Assembly: GCA_025765595.1 (NCBI GenBank)
Contig: JAIVFH010000003.1
Coordinates: 434,001-498,000, forward strand
Length of the DNA: 64,000 nucleotides
Direction: 5' to 3'
Source: Obelidium mucronatum
Taxonomy: Eukaryota > Chytridiomycota > Chytridiomycetes > Chytridiales > Chytriomycetaceae
Under the pieces are notes generated by a model. That model had not been told where the DNA came from. It was given only the letters and a program-made list of their open reading frames with translations, and searched no databases. The first letter of the stretch is position 1. The number at the start of each line of letters is the position of its first letter. Shown piece after piece: positions 43,419-53,268 of the stretch. The translations under genes were made by a program, and so were the position numbers.

Positions 43419-44854
43419 TTAGCGTTTGTTGGAAGAACTACCTGACCCTGTTGAGGCCGCTGAAGATGATCTTCCGATACGCGAAGATGCTCGCTCTGTG
43501 TATTCCAGTTTCTCTGAAAAGATTCTCACGTTTCCTCCGCCAGGAACATGACTCGACTTTGCATCAATACGCGGTTGAGCCTAACAAAGAAAGATCAGTT
43601 AAGTTGAAAGGACGATTGAGAGTCCATGGGCAAGTCTTGGGAAAAAAAAACATGCATCAAACCTTTTCCTTAAATCCCAGTTTCTCGTCAAATATTCGCA
43701 CATTTCCTCCTTGCGGCGTGTGATCCGATTTGGCGTCTATACGAGGTGCAGCCTTTTCCTTGAATTCAAGTTTCTGATCAAATATTTTGACATTTCCGCC
43801 TTGGGGTGTGTGGTCTGACTTAGCGTCAATGCGAGGTGCGGCTTTTTCCTTGAATTCCAGTTTCTGATCAAAAATCTTGACATTACCACCTTGCGGAGTG
43901 TGGTCGGATTTTGCATCAACACGTGGTGCAGCCTTCTCCTTGAATTCAAGTTTTTCATCAAAAATCCGCACATTTCCGCCTTGTGGCGTGTGGTCAGACT
44001 TTGCATCTATGCGAGGGGCTGCCTTTTCCTTGAATTCAAGCTTCTGATCAAATATTTTGACGTCCCCGCCACTACGAATGTACAAATCGGACTTTGCGTC
44101 GATGCGTGGTGCGGCCTTCTCCTTGAACTGTGGCTTCTCGCTAAAGATTTTCACATCCCCACCGCCGCGGGCGTATTGTTCGGCTTTGGCTGCAATTCGA
44201 GGAGCTGCCTTCTCTTTGAACTGTGGCTTCTCGTTGAAGATTTTTACATCTCCACCAGAACGAACATATTGATCCGCTTTCGCATCGATGCGTGGAGCCG
44301 CCTTCTCTTTGAATTGAGGCTTCTCACTAAAGATTTTGACGTCACCGCCACTACGAGAGTGTTCGCTTTTGGCATCAATTCGGGGAGCAGCCTTGACGGG
44401 GAGGAAAAACAAAGGCTCCCATCAGCTTTTTCGATCACCCCTAAGAATCAATCAAACCGAAAAAAAGTCACACCCACCTTTTCCTTAAATTCAAGCTTCT
44501 GATTAAAGATTCGAACGTCTCCGCCCGATGGCGAATGAGAGATATTCTATCAAACATCGAGATGTTTGAGACACAGACAACAAACTTTGCCTCCAAGCTC
44601 ACCTGCATCGATCCAACTTTTGATTTAATGTTTGCGTACTTTTTATTGACCGGCGTCAGTGAAGACGTGCTGACAGCTTTGCTTGGACGTCCAGCTGTGG
44701 CGGCAGGACTTTCTTCAAAGGCGGCGGGATCATAGCGCTTGGGGGAGCCAGAGCTAGAGCTGCTAGCAGCTGTAGCTGGCCGGGCAGAAGAAGCCCCAGA
44801 GGCAGAATTCGAGCGGCGAGTTGGAGTAGCCGAAGCCGTCTTCCCAGACATCAT
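43419..44854 (-). CDS. Tau/MAP2/MAP4-like microtubule-binding repeat protein with ten repeats
   Basis: Four exons in phase: 44854-44603, 44546-44478, 44391-43663, 43580-43419; 403 residues. A Ser/Ala/Pro-rich basic N-terminal projection (KTASATPTRRSNSASGASS) precedes ten ~30-residue repeats. The first, KVGSMQNISHSPSGGDVRIF, and the last, KSSHVPGGGNVRIFSEKLEY, match tau repeats (K-x-GS-x-x-NI-x-H-x-P-GGG then K-I/V-E-x-KLxF) closely. The eight central repeats follow AAPRIDAKSDHTPQGGNV-KIFDQKLEFKEK. Family knowledge: such repeats bind and stabilise microtubules, animals having 3-5. By position it shares the window with gamma-tubulin, but no functional link is shown. Central repeats differ little from one another, so the number may vary. 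Confidence 0.85.
43663..44391. repeat. Coding tandem repeat, about eight units of 90-93 bp
   Basis: Each unit encodes one tau-like repeat of 30-31 residues. Units 5-8 (nearest 43663) are the most alike, differing mainly at D/Q and K/R positions, a sign of recent unit duplication. Confidence 0.9.
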
Positions 44855-44911
44855 TTTTTGTTGTTTGCTTTTTTATTATTTTGACAACAAACAAACAAAA
44901 CATATACACTC

Positions 44912-45298
44912 TCAGATTTGAACTTGTTTGTGCTTTGGGTTTTCCTTGCAAATAACACGAAGTTTTCCGTTTCGTTTCGTGAAAAAACACCCAGGGCAAC
45001 GCAAACGAAGCGCTGACTTTGTCTTGAATGATCTTACTCCGTCGGCTGCGAGTGTTGCTGCGAGACCGGTCTGTGGCACTGAAGCGTTCGAAAGCAGGGA
45101 AGAAGAGCACAACAATGTCAATGGGGTTTTTGAGGTGACTGCAGTGAATAGAGTTCTGGGTTTGTGGCAAGGACAGCCGTGTCCGTGGCAAGCATTCTGG
45201 ACCGCAACGTAAGAAGCAGCCGCCATAGAAGCCGCGGCAGGCGCTTGAGCCATCGCGGATCGCAAAGCTGCGGGCTGCTTTGACAGAACTGACAACAT
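44912..45298 (-). CDS. RTC6: Mitochondrial large-subunit ribosomal protein bL36m
   Basis: Single exon, 128 residues. An ~85-residue N-terminal extension rich in Ala/Ser/Gln with few acidic residues fits a mitochondrial presequence. The C-terminal 38 residues are bL36: [20 protein letters not shown] and [17 protein letters not shown], with the zinc-binding C-x2-C...C-x4-H pattern and the terminal NPKHKQ. It belongs to the peptidyl-transferase side of the mitoribosome. It is divergent from cytochrome b5 with only 48 bp between start codons. Confidence 0.93.
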   Translation of the reverse strand: MLSVLSKQPAALRSAMAQAPAAASMAAASYVAVQNACHGHGCPCHKPRTLFTAVTSKTPLTLLCSSSLLSNASVPQTGLAATLAADGVRSFKTKSALRLRCPGCFFTKRNGKLRVICKENPKHKQVQI

Positions 45299-45346
45299 TT
45301 TTTTCTTCTTGCGTGTTTAAGTTTGAAGTAAAAAGAAAAGGCAGAA

Positions 45347-46155
45347 ATGAGCAAAACCTTTACTTGGGCCGACGTTCAATCGCACAACACTCGCAAGAGC
45401 TGCTGTTAGTACTCTTGTCAAGCTGCTGCTGACTCGGCGCTGTCATGCACTGGGCAAGCTGCTGAAAGCCGTTCGACTTCACCGTTGAAACACAGAACTG
45501 ACTCTCAAATTCATCAAATTCAACAGGGCTCGTGATCGACAAGGATGTATTTGATTGCACAAAGTTTTTGGAAGAGGTGTGTGGTCTTTGGCAGCGCTGC
45601 TCCGCTGCGTCATATTGACGGCTTTTTAATTGCAGCACCCTGGAGGAGAAGAAGTCATGATGGAAAACGCTGGTGAGTGAAAATTGCTCTTGATATACAG
45701 CTTGAAAGATGATGGCGGTTTAACGATGTGCTACATTGGGCACTATGAATTTTCTGTTGCGATAAGAAGACTGTCAAGTATATTGATATTACTTTTGGCC
45801 AGGTTTCGATGCCACCGACGCATTCGAGGAAATTGGACACTCTGACGATGCCAGAGACTTGCTCAAGGGCATGAAGATCGGAACCTTGGTTGACTCTGTA
45901 AGTTTCTCATTTGCGTTGAGCGGCTGTGTCTGAGATGCGTCGATTGTGTTCAGGCAAAGCCACCAAGCAAGAACAGCAGAGTTGCTGATGCTACCAGTGT
46001 TCGTGGCGCTGGTTCTTCCTCTGTTGCAGGACCAAACTGGTGAGACTTTGTGTTTTAATTAGCGCTTTGAGGGTATTGAATCGTATTATAGGGCTATCGT
46101 CATTGGTATTCCAATCATTGCCGTTATTGTCTACTACTTTATCAGCCAGCAATAA
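45347..46155 (+). CDS. Cytochrome b5, tail-anchored
   Basis: Six small exons in phase: 45347-45404, 45527-45576, 45636-45672, 45803-45897, 45954-46039, 46092-46155; 129 residues. Joined it reads TWADVQSHNTRKSCWLVIDK, DVFDCTKFLEEHPGGEEVMM, ENAGFDATDAFEEIGHSDDA: both haem ligands are present (His in HPGG and in GHSDDA). A Ser/Ala linker leads to a C-terminal membrane anchor (AIVIGIPIIAVIVYYFI). Cytochrome b5 carries electrons to ER desaturases, hydroxylases and P450s. A minus-strand frame of 92 codons overlapping exons 1-3 is a shadow. Confidence 0.93.
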
Positions 46156-46210
46156 TTGGCTACCACTTACTAGTATTACAGAAGAGTCACTAAAAAAATA
46201 AAACTGCGAA

Positions 46211-48426
46211 ATGGAGCAAAGCCATCCGCTCACCACCGAAACCATTGTCTCGCTGATCACGCCGTTTCTCGATGCCACTTCCATCCTTCGCTTATCAGCA
46301 GTCGTGCGCGTGCTGCGGCCGCTTGTCGCGGCAGCAGCGGCTGTTGCCCGCGAGCGCGCCGCCGCATCGCACGCAGCGGCGGCGGCGTCGCCGAAGCACG
46401 GCACGGGGCGGCGCGCGCCGGCGGCGGCGGCCGAGTGTCTGTCGCGGCTGACGGTCGACGCGCCGACGGCGGCGGTGCTCGCGCTGCTGACTCAGCAGGC
46501 GCGGCTGGGCGTCGACTTTCCGCTCGTGCTGCGCGGCGCCGCGGCCGTGCGCGCGTGTCTCGCCGTCGCCGCGTGGCGCAGCCGCCTGGCCGTCGAGCTG
46601 GACGCCGCCGACACCGCCGCGCTGGTCCCGCTGCTGCGCCCGCTGCGGCGCGCGCCGAACCTGCAGCGCCTGGCGCTGAATGCCGGCCTGCTCGGCGATG
46701 CGGGGCTCGCGGACCTCGTGCGGCTGCTGTGGGGCGACCAAACTGTCGCTCAACCACCCCCGCGCAAACCAACTCGCACACTCCCGCAAAACACCGCCCT
46801 GCATTCCGCCTGTCCGCAATGCAGCGCTCCTATTCCTTCGTATTCGTTCCGTCCACCACAGTTCCAGCAACCTAGTCAGCAACCCAGTTTTAGTTTTCAG
46901 AGCCACCAATCCTATAATCCATCAACGCAGTTTAACGCCAGTAGTTACAATAACAACCAGTTTCCCTCAAACAAGGTCTATGCGAATTTTCAGCATTTTC
47001 AGGGGCAATTTCAACCTGGAAGTACCCAACAATTGAATTATTATCCTGGACAACACCAACCATGTCCACCGCAACATCAAAATCAAAATCATAATTTTCA
47101 GCAACAATATCAGCAGCAGTTTCAATATAATCACCAACAACGCCAACATCCTGTACAATATCTACCTCACAATAACAACCAAGTGAACAACGCTAATGGA
47201 AATCGTGGCAGGAACAATAGGAACTACCAAAACAACAATAATCGAAATTTGAACTCCAAGTGTAAAATATGCAACTTTCCCCTTCCGAGACCAGGTCAGC
47301 CATTGGCAGCCCTTGATATTCCACCTGCACTTGTGCCTCCTTCAGCCAGTGAATCTTTTGATCTTACAACGAGTCTCCCCGATTTGGAAGTACCAAGCTC
47401 AAAGGCGGCATTGAAGCGGCAGAATCTTAGCGTCTTGGCACTTAATGATAACTTATTGACAGATATGAGCTTAAAGCTGTTGTCCGAACGCGTTATTCCT
47501 TTCTGCCATTCGCTAAACATCGTTGATCTTTCAGGAAATGAGTTTACCGAAGCAGGTGCGTAGATCTTGAAGTATGTTGCTGCTGCTTAATAGACTCTTT
47601 CCCCACTTTACCAGGAATGGCCATACTTTCAGCGAATTTGCCAACAACCAATATTTCCGATTTAAATCTTTCATTCACTGGGATGACTGATGCATCCTTT
47701 CAATATTTATCTCAAGCGCTTCCAATGACATCGCTTGCTTCACTCGTTCTATCAGACAACAAATTGACACATGTTGGAATGCAATCGTTGGGTCTATCAC
47801 TCCGCGATACACCTCGCCTCAAGCACCTCGATCTCGGCTCCAACCAAGGTATTGCTGATCTGGGAGCGCAGCGGATCGTATCGGCTCTTTTGGAAGGGTG
47901 TAGTTTGGAATCATTATGCTTGGAAAAATGCAATATTGGGTTCAAGGCTGTCTGGCCACTCTCCAAGACCCTGCGAAAGTCAAAGATTCGGGTTTTGAAA
48001 GTAAGCGAGAATCCAAGGATTGGCCCTCCTGGTCTGACAAAGTTGGGAAATGGATTATGTGGGTCTCTTGTTGAAGAGTTTTATGCTGCCGGTGTGACTG
48101 GAAAAGATGCAGGTTGTAGGGCTGTTGCAGATAGTTTGCTTGGTAATAGTAGAGTGAGGGTGTTGGATTTAAGGGATAATCAAGTAACGAATGATGGAGC
48201 AAATGCGTTGGCGTCAGTTGTCGGCGCAAGTTGCGTGCAACGGTTGTTTCTTGAGGAAAATTCTATTACTGATCGCGGAATTAAGTTCTTGGCAAGCGCA
48301 TTGTTGAAGAGTCAGGTAGTGGAGTTGGCAGTGGAATGTAATTTGGTTGAGGACGAAGGTGTGTTGGCATTGGAACGGGCGTTTGCAGAGATTCGCAAAA
48401 AGAGAACAATCAAGATTCGTTATTAA
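46211..48426 (+). CDS. Leucine-rich-repeat (RNI-like) protein with a Q/N-rich insert
   Basis: Two exons in phase: 46211-47555 and 47615-48426; 718 residues. The N terminus (TIVSLITPFLDATSILRLSA) could be a weak F-box. Residues about 30-180 are Ala/Arg/Leu-rich and lie in a very GC-rich block (46310-46740). A long Gln/Asn-rich low-complexity segment (about 215-345) follows, bracketed by two CxxC pairs (CPQCSAPIP and CKICNFPLP). The C-terminal 400 residues are ribonuclease-inhibitor-type LRRs (LSVLALNDNLLTD, LNIVDLSGNEFTEAG, LKHLDLGSNQGIADLG, VRVLDLRDNQVTNDGA). The Q/N-rich part is prion-like in composition. Role unknown; protein-protein interaction scaffold is likely. Confidence 0.7.
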
Positions 48427-48509
48427 TTTCTTTTTAATAAATCGGTTGTGTGGTGGTGATATCATTCGGAGAGATCCTTTTGGTTTTTGGAGAGATCTAA
48501 CGAAAAAAC

Positions 48510-49726
48510 ATGACTGCTGCCAAACAATTCACTGTTTCGGTTCCATGCTCCACAGCTAATCTTGGACCGGGATTCGACACCCTTGGTTGTGGTTTAAGCT
48601 TGAGAATGAGCGTTACTTGTACTTTCCCTGATGTTGGCAGTGGAGTTACTGTGTCATACTCTGGAGACAGTCCACACACTGTTCCTTTGGATCCTGCACG
48701 CAACTTGGTTTCTCGTACTGCCATCGAAACTGCGGCTTCATTCGGTCAGCTGTTACCCACAATGCATATTGCCATCGAGAATCCCATTCCTTTGGTGAGT
48801 ATCCCGCCTTATCTAATCACCAAAGATAAAAACGTCAATGACTTCTGAATTGCTCTGGAAGCTTTATGCAAAATCATGGCTAACATGTTAAAATTAAACG
48901 AATACAGGGACGTGGTCTTGGATCATCTGGAACAGCCGTCGTGGCTGGCGTTGTTTTGGCGAACGAAGCTTTGGGTTTGGGAATGGATACTCAACGCATT
49001 CTAGACTATTGCCTCAGCATTGAAGGACACCCAGATAACATTACAGCATCAATTCTGGGAGGATTCGTTGCTTCATACAAGCGCGAGCACCCAGATCCAG
49101 CCCCAGCAAGAGTGGAATCTGCAGCCTACAAACAGTCATACGCAAAACTGTATCCATCTCTTGTGCCAGCGTTCGAAGCGCCGCCACTTAATTTGGGAAG
49201 ACACTTGAGACTGAAAGTGTCACCCAAAATCAAGTTTGTAGTGACGATTCCAGAGTTTGAGCTGCAAACAAAACTGGCAAGATCTGTGTTGCCGCAAGAC
49301 TATCCGAAAGCGGATGTTATTTATAACTTGCAACGTTTGGCGGTTCTTGTTGCCACTCTTACCAGCGCTGATGCCAGCCTCATTGATCCAGCTGTTATTT
49401 CTGAAGCAATGCATGATCGTGTGCATCAAAAGTACAGACAGCATTTGGTACCGGGGTTGCCTGAAATTTTATCCTTGTCATACAAGAATCTTCCGGGATT
49501 GTTGGGAGTGTGTGTGAGTGGGGCGGGACCCACAGTGCTTTGCTTGGCGACAGACAACTTTGAGCAAATTGGAAACGCTGTGGTGGATATTTTCGGAAAG
49601 CATACAGTGGATGAAGCCCCAGGATATGAGGGGTCGAGGGAAAGTAAAAAGACAAAGGTTGGGATCAAGGCATCATTCAAAGTGTTGGAAGTTTCAACGG
49701 ATGGGTTCCTTGTCACACGCAAGTAG
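48510..49726 (+). CDS. THR1: Homoserine kinase
   Basis: Two exons in phase: 48510-48794 and 48908-49726; 367 residues, the usual length. GHMP-kinase motifs: motif 1 VPCSTANLGPGFDTLGCGLS, the phosphate-binding loop GRGLGSSGTAVVAGV (its first residues come across the intron) followed by ANEALGL, IEGHPDNITASILGG, and the C-terminal GVCVSGAGPTVLCLA. It phosphorylates L-homoserine with ATP in the threonine pathway in the cytosol. Animals lack it, which supports a fungal origin of the window. Symbol by analogy with yeast THR1. Confidence 0.93.
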
Positions 49727-49851
49727 TCGGATCGTCAGTAATTTGGGCGGTTTTTTACTGTGTAGGGTTTGCGGTTTTCAAGTGAGAGTCAATAATAAAC
49801 TCTTTTTTTTTGTTTTTTTTTTGTCCTGTTTTCTTTTTTCTTTTCTCCAAA

Positions 49852-50721
49852 ATGTCTTTTCGTGGAACACCAAGAGGATCCTTTGGACGAGGCGGCGGTG
49901 GCGGTGATCGCGGTGGACGCGGAGGCGGTATGCGTGGCGGTCGAGGAGGCGGTCGCGGTGGTTTCTCACAGCCAATGGGTCCACCCGATTCTGTCTTGGG
50001 TGAGCTTATTTGTTGTCTCCCAGGAAGACAACTAAGCGGTTCTCTATAGCCATGGGAACTTTTATGCACGCCTGTGAAGGGGAACTCGTTTGCAAGTCGA
50101 TCAACACTAAGGTATTGGTTGATTGTTCACGAAAGACTCCCAGAGCAACAGACTCACCAAAACAAAAACAACCCCCAAAAAAAAAAAAAAGATTCCATAT
50201 TTCAACGCTCCAATCTATCTGGAAAACAAGACTCAGATCGGAAAGGTTGATGAAATCTTGGGACCATTGAACGAAGTTTACTTCACCGTCAAGCTCCAGG
50301 AAGGTGCCGTTGCAACAAGTTTTAAAAAAGAGGACAAGGTTTTTATTGGACCTGATAAGCTGCTGCCATTGGACAGATTCTTGCCGAAACCAAAGGCTGT
50401 TGGTGGAAAGGGTTAGTTTTTTTACATCAAAGTTTTTATGAAGGGTTTGAATTGAAGAGTTTTTCTCACCTTTTTCTTTTTGTAGTAAAACCAACTGGTA
50501 TGCAAGGACGGGTTGAAAAGCGTGGCGGGGGTAGAGGTGGTGCTCGTGGTGCTCCTCGTGGTGGAGCTCGCGGTGGTCGTGGTGGCTTCGGAGGTGACCG
50601 TGGTGGCCGAGGTGGTGGTCGTGGTGGTTTTGGTGGAGACCGTGGGGGTCGCGGTGGTGGTCGCGGTGGTTTTGGTGGAGATCGTGGTCGCGGGGGATTC
50701 CGGGGAAGAGGGGGTTTCTAA
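49852..50721 (+). CDS. GAR1: H/ACA ribonucleoprotein subunit GAR1
   Basis: Four exons in phase: 49852-49999, 50050-50111, 50192-50411, 50486-50721; 221 residues. An N-terminal Gly/Arg-rich (RGG) tail, the central GAR1 domain ([64 protein letters not shown]) and a C-terminal RGG domain give the canonical GAR1 layout. It completes H/ACA snoRNPs with CBF5, NHP2 and NOP10. The acceptor of intron 2 follows a run of 13 or more A, an unusual context. NHP2 of the same complex is at 567-1190. Confidence 0.95.
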
Positions 50722-50826
50722 GAAACGCCATTAACGTCATCTAATTCGTCTGTTTTTAGTTATTCTAAATGAAAAAGTATGCCCTATATATTCTTTTAAT
50801 ATTATATTATTATTAATATTTTAAAA

Positions 50827-51398
50827 ATGCCAGAAAAGGTTTTTGTGTTATTGCACAAGCTGCAGCACTTATCAACCACAACACCTTAGATATCTGTTCT
50901 ATTTGTATGCTTGGGTAATATCTGCAGATCACCAATGGCTGAAGCTGTGTTTGCCTCGACAGTCAAGCAACAAGGCCTCGAAAGTGCCTTCGCTAAGATT
51001 GATTCGGCAGGGACTGCCGGATATCATGTAGGTAAGTAAGGTCTTGTTTTGATTTTAAGTTAAGCGTTGAGACAGGGGATGCACCTGACTCACGATCGGT
51101 TGCAACTTGCAAGGCACACAATGTTCCTGTCAACCACAGAGGCCAAAAAGTGAAATCCACAGACTTTTCAACATTCGATTACATTCTATGCATGGATGAT
51201 TCGAATCTGAGCAACTTGCGTAATATTCAACCAAAAGGGACCAAAGCAGTTGTGAAGTTGTTTGGGGAGTTTGATCCAGAGGGAGAAAGAATTATTGAGG
51301 ACCCTTATTATGGTGGGAATGAAGGATTTGAGCACAACTTTCAACAGGTGGTTCGCGCTTCTCATGGCTTCTTGAAGGCTTTGGGACTCGAAAAATAA
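50827..51398 (+). CDS. Low-molecular-weight protein tyrosine phosphatase
   Basis: Three exons in phase: 50827-50838 (12 nt), 50890-51031, 51076-51398; 158 residues, the standard length. The active-site loop is VLFVCLGNICRSPMAEA (C-x5-R-S). Other landmarks: DSAGTAGYHVG, PVNHRGQKV, DYILCMDDSNLSNL and the general-acid loop IEDPYYGG (DPYY with the catalytic Asp and the regulatory tyrosines). A cytosolic enzyme that hydrolyses phosphotyrosine and acyl phosphates. The first coding exon holds only four codons (MPEK). Confidence 0.94.
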
Positions 51399-51412
51399 GA
51401 TAGACTTTGATT

Positions 51413-52716
51413 TTATCCCATAATAACCCTTCCTCCCTTACTTCTCTTTTTCAATTCCTGCTTCTGCTTGCGCTCATTGTACTTGCGCTGCTCCTCGGCA
51501 CTCATTTTTCCAATCACGTCATCCTCTTTCTTGCGTTGTTTCAAGTCTTTGGCTTCTTTCAGTTCCTTTTTGCGAATTTCTTCCTGTTTCTTCAAGATGC
51601 GTTCTTCTGCCGCCACACGCACTTTCTTCAGTTTGTTCAGACCCTAATAATAACGTGTTAGGTAGCTTGAACCAAAAAGGAGTGTTTGCATACAAACCTC
51701 AGCGGAAATAGGAGTCTCTCCATAATAATCAATCACATCCATTAAAAACTGGACCAATTTGCTTTGAATGTCTGATTCATCAATCCTGACGGACGCATGC
51801 ATCATTTTCGGGAAAGCACGCAATTCGTCAATTGAGTTGGGAAGTTCAGGCAGTCGCGCCTGGTCTGTGATAATCACGTATTCAAGCAGCGGAGTAGTAA
51901 AGGCTTCCCCCTTTCCGTCCGGAGAGAGGCCACATGCTGCCCATAATGTATTTGTAATATCTCGATCGGCAAGAACTGTCATATGGGGTTACCAATATTA
52001 ATGGATTTCAAGAAGGAACATCTTAACTGGCGTTCGCAAGTTCTGGCGAGTCAGTCAACACTACGTAATGATCTTTCGGAAAATTAGCAGGATACTTGAC
52101 GGCAGCACCAAAGTCGGCCACATCATATCGTTTTCTCTTAATGTTGGGATATTGGTCTTTGGCGATAATTGCGAAAAATAAGTTTGGAAGTTCGTCGGCA
52201 ATATGAAAGTCCATGACAACGGTATCATGCTTGATAACGTTCGGAAGTGCCATAGCCATGTATGGGTTTGAGAAAATATAGCCGATAGGATCATAACGAG
52301 AGACCAACTGTTTGGTTTGACAGAAATAAGCACTTCACCAGCAGCACCAATACAACAGCACAATTGTATACCTTAATGAATCCATGCACCTTTTTGACAA
52401 ATTCCCGGCCAGACGCGTAGAAGAGAAAGTCGTAAGGACCATCGCGAATGAGTGAGTAGTTTTTCTCGTCGCCAAAGTGAGCAAAGTTGGCCTGCCACAG
52501 AGCAACTGACGCCTTCATCCAAGTTGTTGCTACTGTTTGGTTGACAGTACGCGTGTAGAAGTGGACAGCGAGAACAACCGCCAGAACCGCAAGGGCTGCA
52601 GCCTCGTATGCATAATCCTCCGCACGCACGAGCTCCCAAGCAATGCCGGCTAAGCCACGTTGGATCCGGGGAGATTCGATGTTGAGAGTGAACGAGTCAA
52701 GGTCGTTGGCAGCCAT
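51413..52716 (-). CDS. CCDC47 family ER membrane protein (DUF1682)
   Basis: Four exons in phase: 52716-52372, 52307-52028, 51975-51698, 51643-51413; 377 residues. One membrane segment near the N terminus (EAAALAVLAVVLAVHFYT) precedes the DUF1682 domain: WMKASVALWQANFAHFG, DGPYDFLFYASGRE, LVSRYDPIGYIF, DELPNLFFAII, and the C-terminal coiled, Lys/Glu-rich helix (KMSAEEQRKYNERKQKQELK). CCDC47 is part of the PAT/multipass translocon at the ER and binds the ribosome. The start at 52716 is preferred over an upstream TTG. It is divergent from the MoaD gene with 45 bp between the ATGs and convergent with the phosphatase (14 bp between stops). Confidence 0.88.
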
Positions 52717-52761
52717 GTCAATTATTGTATTCAATATTTACAAAAAAAAGTGTAGAAAATC

Positions 52762-53016
52762 ATGATCACGGTTCTGTTTTTTGCAGCCGCTCGAGAACTA
52801 GTTCAGACCGATTGCGCTACCATCGACTTATCTCCAAATGATTCGGCGCTTTCTGTTGCTGATGCTTTGCGAACTCTCACAGAGCGTTTCCCTCCGCTAG
52901 AGAAGATACTTGACTCGTGTTTGTTTGCCGTCAACATGGACTATGTCGACCGCAACGAAGGTCTATTGGCTTCGGGTGACGAACTGGCGATTATTCCACC
53001 AGTCAGTGGCGGGTAA
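52762..53016 (+). CDS. Molybdopterin synthase sulfur-carrier subunit (MoaD/MOCS2A)
   Basis: Single exon, 84 residues. The ubiquitin-like beta-grasp begins MITVLFFAAARELV and ends DELAIIPPVSGG. The terminal Gly-Gly is the residue pair that becomes a thiocarboxylate and donates sulfur to precursor Z. With MoaE/MOCS2B it makes molybdopterin for enzymes such as nitrate reductase. Length and ending are canonical. Confidence 0.95.
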   Translation: MITVLFFAAARELVQTDCATIDLSPNDSALSVADALRTLTERFPPLEKILDSCLFAVNMDYVDRNEGLLASGDELAIIPPVSGG

Positions 53017-53268
53017 ATGTGACTTGATGCCTGCGAAACTCGTGATTTCGAATCACATTTGAAGCATTCAAGCAATTGACCTGTGAAAGCACAATGCATT
53101 CAAACTCTCAGTATCATTTTGAATAAATTGAATAATTGTGTGTTTCTTGGTTCAAGGTTTTCGGACTGCAGTTGAATTTATTGGCTGGATTCATCTTCGG
53201 ACAAAACTCTCTAAAAACCAGCCATCCATGCAAGTCCAAGTAAGCTGAGGCTCCGCCCAATATACATA

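Noticed and set aside
43663..44391. CRISPR-like regular repeat
   Set aside because: The repeats are contiguous, coding and 90-93 bp without spacers, in a eukaryotic gene.
43891..44502. 203-codon plus-strand frame opposite the tau-like repeats
   Set aside because: Periodic antisense of the coding tandem repeat; no splice or domain support.
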